A stretch of 64,000 nucleotides of DNA from JAKAGZ01 sp963783855 (GTDB lineage Bacteria; Bacteroidota; Ignavibacteria; Ignavibacteriales; Ignavibacteriaceae). The DNA lies in NCBI GenBank assembly GCA_963783855.1, contig CAWAPE010000005.1:248001-312000 (forward strand), read 5' to 3'. The position numbers and the translations under genes were made by a program. A model generated the notes under the pieces. The model saw only the letters and a list, made by a program, of their open reading frames with translations, made no database searches and had not been told where the DNA came from. This document shows, one piece after another, positions 1 through 9,280 of this stretch (the stretch's first letter is position 1; each line of letters opens with the position of its first letter).

Positions 1-156
1 ATTGAGATACCTGCCAACAAAATGGTTGGCAGATAACTCATTTTTAAGATTGTTACGATTTAGTGAAAACAATGCTATTTCTGAGCCTGAGAAAAAAGCA
101 GAGCCTATAAATAGCAAAAGGATAGAAATTACTTTTAATTGCCAATCAATTTCCAA
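1..156 (-). CDS. CNNM/HlyC-CorC family membrane protein (GldE-like), N-terminal fragment
   Basis: Only the first 52 codons lie in the window; the reading frame runs off the left edge. I translated it by hand from the minus strand. After a stop at 160-162 the frame opens at a TTG (154-156) with AGGA about 10 bases upstream, and reads a hydrophobic helix followed by SAFFSGSEIALFSLNR. That FSGSExALFSL signature is the start of the DUF21/CNNM transmembrane domain of HlyC/CorC-type transporters. In Bacteroidota the gene after ssb is often gldE, a member of this family, and here it also follows ssb on the same strand, 35 bases downstream. Function (divalent cation transport or gliding-associated) cannot be decided from this fragment. 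Confidence 0.7.
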   Translation of the reverse strand, partial: MEIDWQLKVISILLLFIGSAFFSGSEIALFSLNRNNLKNELSANHFVGRYLN

Positions 157-191
157 AAATTATTTCAATCCTATTTTGTTTCACAAATAAA

Positions 192-614
192 TTAGAATGG
201 TAGGTCATCATTGTTATCAACCTGCATATCAGGTTCATTTACACTTCCTCCTGAAGAGCTGCTGCCTGAGTCCCCTGAACTGCTGGTATTTTCGAGTGGA
301 ATAATTTTCTCGATAACTACGTCCGTAGAATATCTCTTTATGTTTTCTTTGTCTGTATAATCTCTTTTTGTCAATCTACCTTCAATATAAAACTTCTTTC
401 CTTTCTTCAAGTTTTCCTTGTAAAAATCCGAAAGGTTAAAACCGACACAATTGTGCCAGGTTGTTTCATTAACGTAGTTTCCGTCTTTCCCTTTATAGCT
501 AAAAGTAGTTGCCATCGAAAAAGATGTAACAGAAAGATTATTAGTGGTAAAACGGGTTTCAGCATCCCTACCTAGGTTACCGATCAGCATGATTCTGTTT
601 AATGAAAATGCCAT
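192..614 (-). CDS. ssb: Single-stranded DNA-binding protein
   Basis: The 140-residue product is a standard bacterial SSB: an N-terminal OB fold (about residues 4-108, starting NRIMLIGNLGRDAE, with the TTWHNCVGF strand), a short Ser/Gly-rich linker, and the acidic C-terminal tail ending DDLPF that docks partner proteins such as RecQ, PriA and Pol III chi. It binds single-stranded DNA as a tetramer during replication, repair and recombination. A strong ribosome site (GAGGGAG) precedes the ATG. The gene sits just upstream of the CNNM/GldE-like fragment, with which it is probably cotranscribed. Length and tail are complete; nothing unusual. Confidence 0.96.
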   Translation of the reverse strand: MAFSLNRIMLIGNLGRDAETRFTTNNLSVTSFSMATTFSYKGKDGNYVNETTWHNCVGFNLSDFYKENLKKGKKFYIEGRLTKRDYTDKENIKRYSTDVVIEKIIPLENTSSSGDSGSSSSGGSVNEPDMQVDNNDDLPF

Positions 615-724
615 TTTAAACTCCCTCTTTTTATTATAAATTGGCTACATTTTCCAATTTAGTAATTATGAGTAATAATTTCCAACTATCTCTGCAAAAA
701 AAATAAAAAAAATCTGAGGCTGTA

Positions 725-1162
725 TTATCGGGTTACTGTCAAGATCCAGGCATCCTTAAATTTTTCTATTTTCCAGAGATCATTTCTAACTTTTTCAGCT
801 TCTTCTTTTTTGTTATAAGGTGGAGTTAGTTGTACCACGTACAAATTGATATTGCTACTGTAAGAAATTTCTACGTTATTTTTTAATAATTTCTTTGCTT
901 CTTCAGTAAATTTATCCGCTTTATCCTTGGTAGTAAATGCTCCAATTTGAACCACATAATACTTCGCTTCCATAGCCGGCGGCGTAACTTTTGGCTGTTC
1001 ATCAGCATTATTATCCAATACCGGTTGATCAAATACATAAACTGAATCAGGAGTTTGGTTTTCTGAATTTACATTTTCTGCCTGTTTACTACTACTGCAG
1101 GAATAGAATGTTACAGAAGCTAAAATAAACAGGCTAATGAACAAAAAATTTAATTTTTTCAT
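725..1162 (-). CDS. SPOR-domain lipoprotein
   Basis: The 145-residue protein begins with a lipoprotein signal peptide (basic MKK, hydrophobic core, lipobox ending YSC with Cys at about 22), then a Ser/Asn/Gln-rich linker. Residues about 66-145 form a SPOR domain, beginning YYVVQIGAFTTKDKA and ending with the strand WILTVTR. SPOR domains bind denuded peptidoglycan glycan strands at division septa, so the product is probably an outer-membrane or periplasmic lipoprotein attached to the wall at the division site. It is a single-gene unit, divergent from the TPR gene at 1349. The specific partner is unknown. Confidence 0.85.
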   Translation of the reverse strand: MKKLNFLFISLFILASVTFYSCSSSKQAENVNSENQTPDSVYVFDQPVLDNNADEQPKVTPPAMEAKYYVVQIGAFTTKDKADKFTEEAKKLLKNNVEISYSSNINLYVVQLTPPYNKKEEAEKVRNDLWKIEKFKDAWILTVTR

Positions 1163-1348
1163 TTTTTCCCTGATATCGTTACAAAAAGAGCAATTAATTA
1201 TTTCTAATTGATTAAAAATAAGGCTTTATTGTTCTGAATCAAAATAACACATTTAAAACATTTTATTGCTATTTGATAAAACGAGAATTATTTTCCAATA
1301 GTAATAAATCTATGCTAAACCATATTCAAGAATTAATCCGGGAGGACC

Positions 1349-2137
1349 ATGAAATTAAAGATTTTCACAATCGCCGCATTCTTTTTATTGTTTCTCTCCC
1401 CTCTTATTCTTTCACAAACTCAAAGTGTTGAAGATTTGCTAAAACAAGGGGATGAATTAATTGATAAATTTGACGACCAGGGAGCGTTGGAAAGCTTTCA
1501 GAAAGCTGAGAAACTTGCTCCAAATAATTGGGAAGTAAACTGGAGATTAAGCCGTGTGTATGTTAATCTTGCCAATCAAATGCCCGCAAAAACAGATGAA
1601 CAGCAAGATGCACAACTGGCCGTATATCAAAAAGCCCTAGGCTTTGCTAATAAAGCTGTCAAAGAAGGACCTGATAAATCTGTAACATATTTAAGACGCG
1701 CCATTGCTAACGGTAAGATTGCCTTGTTTAAGGGAGTTTTTTCTGTTGCAAAAGTTGTAAATGCCGCAAAAGATGATCTTGAAAAAGCAATTAAATTGGG
1801 AAATGGAGGAGATTTCATACAAGCACTATGTTATTATGTCCTTGGAAGAACTCATGCTAAAGTTTCTGAGAAATGGAAACCTGCACGCTCTATTTTAGGC
1901 CTTGGATGGGGTGATATTGACGTTGCTATACAAGATTATAATACAGCAATAAAATTATATCCGGATTTTAGAATGTTTTATCTTGACCTGGGAAAAGCTT
2001 ACATAAGAGAAGATGAATATCAGAAAGCAAGAGAAGTCTTAAACAAAGTTGCTACCTGTACAAAGCGCGAGTCTGATGATGATTTGAGAACTGCGGAAGC
2101 TAAGAAATTATTGCAGGAAATTAAAGACGAAGATTGA
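1349..2137 (+). CDS. Secreted TPR-repeat protein
   Basis: This 262-residue protein has a cleavable signal peptide (hydrophobic residues 5-20, then SQTQS) and tetratricopeptide-like helical repeats, visible around residues 28-62 (GDELIDKFDDQGALESFQKAEKLAPNN is split over two helices), in the middle, and at about 205-235 (FYLDLGKAYIREDEYQKAREVL). A GGGAGG ribosome site lies 5 bases before the ATG. The residues between repeats mention no catalytic motif. It is probably a periplasmic scaffold or assembly protein of unknown partner. It converges on the SGNH gene with a shared bidirectional terminator between them. Confidence 0.75.
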   Translation: MKLKIFTIAAFFLLFLSPLILSQTQSVEDLLKQGDELIDKFDDQGALESFQKAEKLAPNNWEVNWRLSRVYVNLANQMPAKTDEQQDAQLAVYQKALGFANKAVKEGPDKSVTYLRRAIANGKIALFKGVFSVAKVVNAAKDDLEKAIKLGNGGDFIQALCYYVLGRTHAKVSEKWKPARSILGLGWGDIDVAIQDYNTAIKLYPDFRMFYLDLGKAYIREDEYQKAREVLNKVATCTKRESDDDLRTAEAKKLLQEIKDED

Positions 2138-2162
2138 TTAAAAGTTAAATAGACAGAAAAAG

Positions 2163-2189
2163 AAAAGGGATGGTTTTACCATCCCTTTT
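2163..2189. terminator. Bidirectional rho-independent terminator
   Basis: A GGGATGG/CCATCCC stem with a five-base loop (TTTTA) is flanked by A-run on the left and T-run on the right, so it can end both the TPR gene (plus) and the SGNH/FadL operon (minus), whose stop codons lie within 30 bases on either side. Confidence 0.85.
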
Positions 2190-2195
2190 TATTAG

Positions 2196-3602
2196 TTAAA
2201 ACAATATATTCTTGTAAGCATTCGGATCTAAATAAGCCCCTTTCTCAAACAAATTGATTGCTCCCTTTTTAGCAAGTGTTAAACTTCCCGGAATTGCAGA
2301 AACATCAATTAAAGGATAGCTTGAGCCAAATTTATCATTGATTACTTTCAAAAATTCATTGGCAACAATTGCCTGTCCCTGTGCAGTTGGATGCACACCA
2401 TCAAGGCTGAATAAGCCACCTGTTACAAATGTGGTTGTAAACTTTACACCGTTGTAAGTAGTTCCACCGGTAGCATCAGAAGCTCTGATTGAATTAAATA
2501 ACGAGTTAACATCAACCAATGCAAATTGTGATGGATATTTTGTAACAGCATTAGTTATTGCTGTATTGAAATCTGTAGTTGCCTGGTTGGCTGTTGCAAT
2601 TTCTCCCGTATCAAGGATCAAAGCATTAGGTATCGGATTTGTCTGTGAACCAAAGGCCGTTGTAGTATCAACACCAAACAATGCAGGATTAAGGTTATTG
2701 TCTTTATAAAATTTACCGGATGGTCTTCCAAAATATGCTATGTAAGACTGGGAAACCAGGGTTAACAAAAGTTGTCCGCCTGATAATTGGGCAGGAGCCC
2801 CGGCAGTAGGCACAAAATTATGGTCCTGATAATAGAAACCCTGAGCACCAGCAGCTATTAACATCTGCGCAAAACCAGGTCCAACCGTTGTGAAAAACGG
2901 AATGGCCGTAACATTAGGAATATTTGCAACTACTACTTTTGCGCCGGTTGCTGCCAAGCTATCAGCTAGTTGTCCATAAAGGAAACCAAAAGTAGCGCTT
3001 GGTGTTGGTGCTGATGGTTTAGCTCCACCACTTGTAGCAAAACCAAGGACATCATTGTTACCAATCCATAGAGTAATCAGAGATGGTTGTTGAACTTTAG
3101 TCTGCTGCCACTGTGTTCCTTGACCTCTCAAAATGATGTCTATAAAAGGACTCTTTGAGTAGGAACCGGAAGTTGTAGTTGAGTTCATAACATCACCCAA
3201 TACTACGCCGGGGATTCCAAGATTATCATAAGGGGCACCATAGGTAAGCGCTAATGGAACACCACTACTTGGATCAGTTGCTGTAACGAATGGATCTAGT
3301 GAAACAATTTTAATTCTTCCGCCAATACCCGGGTCTGAGATTAATGGCTGAGCGAAACCACCGTATCCTCCCTGTTTAGCTATAAGATTTGGATAGGAAT
3401 ATTGCTGTGCGCTCTGATATAATGCACTTGATTGATAACCGGCTGTCAGACTGTTACCAATAGAGACATATTTTGAAACATCAACATTTCCACTCAGGGT
3501 TACTTGTGGGTTAACCCCCGCTAATTCACTTCTGTCCTGGCAGCCAAAAAATACTGCCGCGGTCAAAAGCAGACCTAATATTATATTTAATTTCTTTTTC
3601 AT
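2196..3602 (-). CDS. SGNH/GDSL-family lipoprotein hydrolase
   Basis: The 468-residue product has a lipoprotein signal (lipobox VFFGC, Cys about 21). The SGNH blocks are all visible: block I as SIGNSLTAGYQ (GNSL instead of GDSL, nucleophile Ser), block III as IGNNDVLGF (Asn of the oxyanion hole), and block V as LDGVHPTAQGQ with the Asp-x-x-His catalytic pair. The family hydrolyses esters of lipids or carbohydrates. It is longer than typical 200-250-residue SGNH enzymes because of insertions between blocks. It follows the FadL-type porin gene by 21 bases, an arrangement common in Bacteroidota, which suggests an outer-membrane lipid or hydrophobic ester uptake function. Confidence 0.85.
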   Translation of the reverse strand: MKKKLNIILGLLLTAAVFFGCQDRSELAGVNPQVTLSGNVDVSKYVSIGNSLTAGYQSSALYQSAQQYSYPNLIAKQGGYGGFAQPLISDPGIGGRIKIVSLDPFVTATDPSSGVPLALTYGAPYDNLGIPGVVLGDVMNSTTTSGSYSKSPFIDIILRGQGTQWQQTKVQQPSLITLWIGNNDVLGFATSGGAKPSAPTPSATFGFLYGQLADSLAATGAKVVVANIPNVTAIPFFTTVGPGFAQMLIAAGAQGFYYQDHNFVPTAGAPAQLSGGQLLLTLVSQSYIAYFGRPSGKFYKDNNLNPALFGVDTTTAFGSQTNPIPNALILDTGEIATANQATTDFNTAITNAVTKYPSQFALVDVNSLFNSIRASDATGGTTYNGVKFTTTFVTGGLFSLDGVHPTAQGQAIVANEFLKVINDKFGSSYPLIDVSAIPGSLTLAKKGAINLFEKGAYLDPNAYKNILF

Positions 3603-3623
3603 ATTAATTATCCTTTCCTAAAA

Positions 3624-4871
3624 TTATAAACTATATGATAAACTAATTGCTGCAAGATGAGCATATGAATTATAAGTTCCATTGAATGGTGCGTTACCTT
3701 CTGTGTAATGTTCCTGAGAGTTTGTAACTGTTAACTGACTTGCTCTTATAAACAAATAAGAAGCACTTACACCAAGGTTTTCAAATAATTTATAATCTAA
3801 ACCAACGCTGAAACCAAGCCTGTTTGCATCCGGTAATGAAGGATTAAGATATTCCGGTTTCACAGGATTTTTATCAAAGTAAATACCAGCTCCAACTTTT
3901 AATAAGTCAGTCAATTTGTATTCTCCACCCAATCTTACAATAAACGAATTATCATAAAGTCTGGGGCTTGCAATATCTGTGTATTTAGGGTCTGTGAAAT
4001 CTACACCAAGTGTATCATAGCTTGACCAGCCAACATACTGGAAGTCAGCGCTTAATTTCAGTACAGAACTAACATCGTAAGCTATACCAAAGGCAAGATT
4101 AATTGGAGTTTTTAATTTAGCAGTAACATCACCCTGTGGTAACCTTCCTGCCGCATCCAGTTGAGGCGCGCCAACAGTTGTAGCGGTACCCTTAAATTCA
4201 TACTGGATACTACTATGGAATGAAACACCAAGTGATAATTTAGGCGTTGGTTTTACCAATAGTCCTAAGGTATAACCAAAGGCTGAATTATCTTTCCCAT
4301 CAAGAGTAGTTTTAGCATCTCCCGGGAAAGGTGTTTGAGCTGATTTTTGAATAATTGTAACATTGGCAAAACTGTAAACAAAACCAGCACTTAATGAAAT
4401 CTGGTCAGTTATTTTTGCAGCGACCACCGGTGAGATGGTGTATGTCTGAAGATCAGTTTTTATTGCCAGGTATTTTCCTACCCAGTTATCATTCCATTCA
4501 GTACCCAAACCAAATGGAGTAGTAAAACCAATTCCGACAGCGAATCTATCACTGATTCTGTGTGATGCCCAGAAATGAACCGGAGGAAAATATTGTCTTT
4601 TCATATCATATTCGGTTACATTTGGTGTAACACCTCTGAATGAAGATACTGGTGCAATTAAGGTACTTCCGAAAAGAAAATGTGTACCTTCAATCTGTGT
4701 TAGACCTGCAGCATTGAAATATACTGCGGACGGATCGTTTGCAACAGCAGTAAATGCTCCACCCATAGCCATAGCTCTGGCTGAGTGTTCATTAATCTGA
4801 AAGCCACCTGCACATATACGTGCAGTAAACATAGTTATAAAAACTATAACTGTAGCAAGTTTTAGTTTCAA
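3624..4871 (-). CDS. OmpP1/FadL/TodX-family outer membrane transporter
   Basis: The 415-residue protein has a signal peptide (about residues 1-21, ending ICAG) and the FadL-type N-terminus: GGFQINEHSARAMAMGGA, with the A-x-A-x-GGA motif and the NAAGL segment of the hatch domain. The rest is rich in alternating amphipathic beta strands as expected for a 14-strand barrel, ending in a hydrophobic strand (SLSYSL). FadL proteins let long-chain fatty acids and other hydrophobic molecules cross the outer membrane. It is the first gene of a two-gene unit with the SGNH lipoprotein downstream. The substrate cannot be read from sequence. Confidence 0.88.
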   Translation of the reverse strand: MKLKLATVIVFITMFTARICAGGFQINEHSARAMAMGGAFTAVANDPSAVYFNAAGLTQIEGTHFLFGSTLIAPVSSFRGVTPNVTEYDMKRQYFPPVHFWASHRISDRFAVGIGFTTPFGLGTEWNDNWVGKYLAIKTDLQTYTISPVVAAKITDQISLSAGFVYSFANVTIIQKSAQTPFPGDAKTTLDGKDNSAFGYTLGLLVKPTPKLSLGVSFHSSIQYEFKGTATTVGAPQLDAAGRLPQGDVTAKLKTPINLAFGIAYDVSSVLKLSADFQYVGWSSYDTLGVDFTDPKYTDIASPRLYDNSFIVRLGGEYKLTDLLKVGAGIYFDKNPVKPEYLNPSLPDANRLGFSVGLDYKLFENLGVSASYLFIRASQLTVTNSQEHYTEGNAPFNGTYNSYAHLAAISLSYSL

Positions 4872-4925
4872 GATGCCTCCTATTTATTGAATAAAGGATA
4901 TTAGGATATTATGTAATTAAGGATA

Positions 4926-5426
4926 TTATTCTATTGAAAAAAGTTTAGCTCCCTTTTCAACCGGGGTTCCTTCTTTAACAAATATTTCTTTAATTATTCC
5001 AGTGGATGGCGACTTAATATCGTTTTCCATTTTCATAGCTTCTAGTATAATAATTGAGTCCCCAGTATTTATTTTGTTACCGGATTGATGCTTTACTTTA
5101 AGTATCATTCCCGGCATTGGTGCCTTAACTTCTTTAATGTGATGTGCAGAACCAGTTTCCTCTATAACTTCAGTTGCTTTTTCCTGTAGTGCAGTTCTAA
5201 CCAACGCTTCGTAGGTATAACCTTCAATTGTAACTGCAATATTTTCGCTATCAATTTTTACAGTTGAAATATCGTAATTTTTTTTATCAATTCGCAATCT
5301 ATAAGTAGAATTATTTAAGGAAATTAATTCATAGTGATGAACTTTCCCATTAATGAGAATCTTAGAATTTTCAGAAATTGCTATATTATTTCTCTTATTC
5401 TTAAGTGTTACAACAAATTCATTCAT
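4926..5426 (-). CDS. Biotin carboxyl carrier protein of an acyl-CoA/pyruvate-type carboxylase
   Basis: The 166-residue protein has a variable N-terminal half (about residues 1-95) and a C-terminal biotinyl/lipoyl domain, starting VKAPMPGMILKV and carrying the biotinylation site EAMKMEND (Lys about 132). The biotin-bearing arm moves carboxyl groups between the biotin carboxylase and a carboxyltransferase. The start overlaps the end of the biotin carboxylase gene by 8 bases, so translation is coupled. The PMPGM form resembles the C-terminal domains of propionyl-/methylcrotonyl-CoA carboxylase alpha subunits more than the short acetyl-CoA carboxylase AccB. No carboxyltransferase gene is nearby. 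Confidence 0.88.
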   Translation of the reverse strand: MNEFVVTLKNKRNNIAISENSKILINGKVHHYELISLNNSTYRLRIDKKNYDISTVKIDSENIAVTIEGYTYEALVRTALQEKATEVIEETGSAHHIKEVKAPMPGMILKVKHQSGNKINTGDSIIILEAMKMENDIKSPSTGIIKEIFVKEGTPVEKGAKLFSIE

Positions 5427-6921
5427 ACTGCAAACCTGCCCACTTATTTTGATCTACGCTTTTGTTTTGGATGCCATTTGTATTAAAAGGATTCCCCTGC
5501 AGTTTCATAAGTGCTGCAAATGCTGATGCTACTTCATCCAGGCCTTTATCTCTATGGGTATCGTCCTTACGGAATTTTTCAACAAGATTTTCCTTTTCAA
5601 TAAAATCGATATCAAAATTTCCCTTAATAAATTTTTTATTCCCATAAACTTCCAACAAAAATGGAATATTGTTTATTACACCGGAAATTCTAAATTCATT
5701 TAATGCTCTTATCATTCTTGAAATTGCGTCCTGCCTGTTTTTGGACCAACAAACTAGTTTTGCAATTAGGGGATCATAAAACATTGATATTTCTGATCCT
5801 CTTGTAAATCCGGCATCAACTCTAACGCCAGGTCCTGATGGGATATCAAATTCATTCAGATGTCCGGTTGCGGGTAGAAAATTGTTTTCAGAATCTTCGG
5901 CATAAATTCTACTCTCAATTGCATGTCCGTGAATTTTTAAGTCATCTTGTTTAAAAGATAATTTATTTCCTTCTGCAACAGAAAATTGTTCTTTAACAAG
6001 ATCAATTCCTGTTATTAATTCAGTGACAGGATGTTCAACCTGTAGCCTTGTGTTCATTTCCAGAAAATAAAATTCTTTATTTGAGTCCATCAGGAATTCA
6101 ATTGTACCTGCATTAAAATAATTACATGCTTTTGCAGCATTAACGCCTGCCGCTGTAATTTTAAGCCTTGTTTCCGGATCAACAAAAGATGAAGGTGCTT
6201 CTTCTATTATTTTTTGGTGCCTTCTTTGTATTGAACATTCTCTTTCAAAAAGATGAGCATAATTACCGTGTTTGTCCCCGATAATTTGTACTTCGATATG
6301 CTTAGGATTTTCTATAAACTTTTCTATATAAATATCATCATTTGCAAAGGATTTTAAAGCCTCTCTCTTTGTAGCTTCAAATGCATCAGCAAATTCTTTT
6401 TCTGATGATATTTTTCTCATCCCTTTTCCACCACCACCAGCAGAAGCCTTTAATAATATAGGATAACCAATTTCTTTGGCAATTGTTATCCCTTCTTTAA
6501 CACTCGTCACTGGTTCTGTCGTACCCGGTACTATAGGAACGTTATTCTTCTTCATAAGCTGTCGGGCTGCTGTTTTGCTACCCATCATTTTTACGGACTT
6601 TGCAGATGGCCCTATAAATGCAATCCCTGATTTTTCTACTTCTTCAATAAAATCAGCATTTTCCGAAAAGTAACCGTACCCAGGATGAATTGCATCAGCA
6701 TGAATTTCTTTTGCAAGTGCAAGAATTTTGTCTTTGTTAAGGTAAGATTCAGATGAAGGAGAATTACCAATAAAATATGCTTCATCTGCTAATGTAGTAT
6801 GGAGAGAGGTTTTGTCGGCTTCTGAATAAACTGCTGCTGAAGTTATTCCAAGCTCTTTACAAGCCCGGATTATTCTAACAGCAATTTCCCCTCTGTTGGC
6901 AATTAAAATTTTCTTAAACAA
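5419..6921 (-). CDS. accC: Biotin carboxylase subunit of an acyl-CoA/pyruvate-type carboxylase
   Basis: The 500-residue enzyme starts KILIANRGEIAVRIIRAC, the classical biotin carboxylase N-terminus, followed by the ATP-grasp domain with glycine-rich loop GGGGKGMR and the catalytic block MNTRLQVEHPVTE. It carboxylates biotin on BCCP using ATP and bicarbonate. The start is a TTG with an AAGGAC ribosome site, directly after the mutS2 stop. It is about 50 residues longer than E. coli AccC at the C-terminus, consistent with the split form of a PccA-like alpha subunit. The symbol is by family; the acyl-CoA substrate is undetermined. Confidence 0.9.
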   Translation of the reverse strand: MFKKILIANRGEIAVRIIRACKELGITSAAVYSEADKTSLHTTLADEAYFIGNSPSSESYLNKDKILALAKEIHADAIHPGYGYFSENADFIEEVEKSGIAFIGPSAKSVKMMGSKTAARQLMKKNNVPIVPGTTEPVTSVKEGITIAKEIGYPILLKASAGGGGKGMRKISSEKEFADAFEATKREALKSFANDDIYIEKFIENPKHIEVQIIGDKHGNYAHLFERECSIQRRHQKIIEEAPSSFVDPETRLKITAAGVNAAKACNYFNAGTIEFLMDSNKEFYFLEMNTRLQVEHPVTELITGIDLVKEQFSVAEGNKLSFKQDDLKIHGHAIESRIYAEDSENNFLPATGHLNEFDIPSGPGVRVDAGFTRGSEISMFYDPLIAKLVCWSKNRQDAISRMIRALNEFRISGVINNIPFLLEVYGNKKFIKGNFDIDFIEKENLVEKFRKDDTHRDKGLDEVASAFAALMKLQGNPFNTNGIQNKSVDQNKWAGLQYE

Positions 6922-6922
6922 T

Positions 6923-9280
6923 TTAGTCCTTACTTAATTCAGCAATAGTTATTCCCTCACCTCCAAGTTCAATTGGAGCAAAGAAATAATTTAAGACTTT
7001 AGAATGATTCTTCAATATCTCATGAACAAGTTTCCTTAGTGCTCCGGTTCCTTTTCCATGAAGAATTTCAATTCTCTCCAAACCTGATGAATATGCATCA
7101 TCAACAAATTTAATTATTTCAAATTCAGCTTCCAGAGCTCTTTGTCCACGCAAATCAAGTCTAATGTTTGCCTGGACTCCGGAATATGAACCGGAATAAT
7201 TTGATGAAGTTGAAACGGAAGATTTTTTCCCTGCAACAAGTGAATCGAGTTTCACCTGCATTTTTATATTTCCAGCAAGCAATGTGGCTTTATTTTTGTT
7301 CTTATCAATTTCAACTAACCTGCCGGTAGTCAGGGTATCTTTAATCGTTGCATAATCTCCGACTACAAAATAACTTTTTTCTTCGCTTAATTCCACGTTT
7401 TCGGAAACCAGTTCTTTATTTTTTTCTTTCAACTCGTTGACAAGATTCTTTGCAGATTTTATTGAAGAAGTACTTGCCTGCGTTTCTTTAAGTTCTTTGA
7501 TTACTCTTTCAACTTTTTTATTTACCTCACTAAGGTAATCTGCTGCATCAGAGCCGGCCTTTTTCAGTATTTCTTTTTTCTCTTTGTTCAATTTATCCAG
7601 ATTTTGTTTATATAAATTAGAAAGTCCCGTTAATCTGGTATTTTCAATTTCCATCTTTTTTAGTTTGTCGCGTAACTCAAATGATTTTGCTTCAATTTCA
7701 GAAAGGAATGTTTCAATATTGTGTTTATCCGAATCAAGATATTTTTTAGCGGTATCCAGGAATTGATCATCAAGTCCTATTCTTTTGGCAATTTCAAAAG
7801 CATAACTGGAGCCCGGTATACCCTGTTTAAAATAATAAGTTGGCTTCAAATTAGTATGATCAAATTCCATAGCCGCATTTTCAAATCCTGCTTCTTCATT
7901 AGCAATAAGTTTAAGGCTTCCGTGATGTGTTGTCGCAAGTACTTTAGTCCCCTTTTTCTCAAGTTCAATCAGTACAGCGGAAGCAAGTGCCGCACCCTCG
8001 GCCGGATCTGTACCGGTACCAATTTCATCTACAAGAGCTAATGTTTTAGGAGTAGATACTCTAAGTATTTCCTTTATATTGGCAAGATGTGAGCTGAATG
8101 TTGAGAGATCATCGTCAATTGATTGCTCATCACCGATATCCAGTAAAACATTATCAAATATTCTAAAATTAGAATCCGGGCTTGCGGGAATCGGGATTCC
8201 ACTTTGAACCATAATAACAAGAAGTCCCACTGTTTTTAATACAACAGTTTTGCCACCAGCATTTGGCCCGGTAATTATAATGATATTTTTGTCATCACTA
8301 ATAGAGATATTAATAGGAATAGTGTTTTCTTTTCCCAGCCTTTTCAATAATAAAGGATGTCTTCCATCTCTTATTTCAAATGGCTTTCCGTTATCAAAAT
8401 CCGGGAAGCTTCCTATTACTTCAATAGAATAGCTTGCTCTTGCAAAAATAGAATCCAGTACTGCTATATTTAATAAGGTCGACTTTAATTCATTTGCAAC
8501 TGTTCCAATTTTCTTTGTCAATTCTTTTAAAAGTCTTTCAATTTCCCGCTTTTCTGCAAATGATAAAGATAAAATATCATTGTTAAGATCCAGAGTTTCT
8601 TCGGGCTCTATATACACTGTCTGTCCGGTTGAAGATTCAGAATGAATAAATCCACGGATATGCCTTTTATGCTCAGACTTAACCGGGATAACTATTCTGC
8701 CATCACGCATAGTTAAATATTCTTCTCTAACAATTTCTTTATCAGTAAGATTTTTAATAATTCGTCTTACAGACTTTTCAAGCTCATTTTTTTTCTGAAT
8801 AATTTCTTTTCTGATATCAGCTAATTTTTTGCTGGCACTATCTTTAACATCACCTTTGTCATCAATAATACCTGATATGTGGTGTTCTAATAGTTTATCA
8901 ACAAATAGTAACGAGGCGAATTTTTCGAGATTAGGTGCAAATTCAATATTATTTTTCAGATATTGTGCTAATCTTCTTGATCCGGAAAGGAGCTTAAGAA
9001 TATTAAGCATCTTTTTACTTTCAATTAGCTGTCCTTCTATTCTGCTTATCGCAAATTCCTCATCCAGGTCAGGCATATACTCAATTGGAGGGTGCTCCCG
9101 TTCAATCAGGATATTCTTAGCTTCAGTAACAAATCTTGTTTCTTTTTTTATTTTTTCTGAGGAATTAAGTGGCAAAAGGCTTAAAATTAAAGTTTTTCCC
9201 TTTTCAGTAGATGTGTATCCGGAGATTTGTTTTAGAATCTTTGAAAATTCAAGCTTTTCAAGTGCTGAATGTGAAATCAT
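6923..9280 (-). CDS. mutS2: Endonuclease MutS2
   Basis: At 785 residues it has the full MutS2 layout: N-terminal clamp/lever region without a MutS mismatch-binding domain, a central ATPase with Walker A TGPNAGGKTVVLKT and Walker B VDEIGTGTDPAEG, a charged coiled coil at about 510-630, and a C-terminal Smr nuclease domain (LDLRGQRALEAE ... LHGKGTGALR). MutS2 acts on branched DNA and, in Bacillus, on collided ribosomes. It overlaps the cvpA-like gene by 4 bases (ATGA) and is followed within 2 bases by the biotin carboxylase, so these genes are likely one transcript from yqeY onward. Confidence 0.95.
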   Translation of the reverse strand: MISHSALEKLEFSKILKQISGYTSTEKGKTLILSLLPLNSSEKIKKETRFVTEAKNILIEREHPPIEYMPDLDEEFAISRIEGQLIESKKMLNILKLLSGSRRLAQYLKNNIEFAPNLEKFASLLFVDKLLEHHISGIIDDKGDVKDSASKKLADIRKEIIQKKNELEKSVRRIIKNLTDKEIVREEYLTMRDGRIVIPVKSEHKRHIRGFIHSESSTGQTVYIEPEETLDLNNDILSLSFAEKREIERLLKELTKKIGTVANELKSTLLNIAVLDSIFARASYSIEVIGSFPDFDNGKPFEIRDGRHPLLLKRLGKENTIPINISISDDKNIIIITGPNAGGKTVVLKTVGLLVIMVQSGIPIPASPDSNFRIFDNVLLDIGDEQSIDDDLSTFSSHLANIKEILRVSTPKTLALVDEIGTGTDPAEGAALASAVLIELEKKGTKVLATTHHGSLKLIANEEAGFENAAMEFDHTNLKPTYYFKQGIPGSSYAFEIAKRIGLDDQFLDTAKKYLDSDKHNIETFLSEIEAKSFELRDKLKKMEIENTRLTGLSNLYKQNLDKLNKEKKEILKKAGSDAADYLSEVNKKVERVIKELKETQASTSSIKSAKNLVNELKEKNKELVSENVELSEEKSYFVVGDYATIKDTLTTGRLVEIDKNKNKATLLAGNIKMQVKLDSLVAGKKSSVSTSSNYSGSYSGVQANIRLDLRGQRALEAEFEIIKFVDDAYSSGLERIEILHGKGTGALRKLVHEILKNHSKVLNYFFAPIELGGEGITIAELSKD

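Noticed and set aside
2..190. Plus-strand open frame of 62 codons at the left edge
   Set aside because: It is the shadow of the CNNM/GldE-like gene fragment on the minus strand, whose FSGSE motif is clear.
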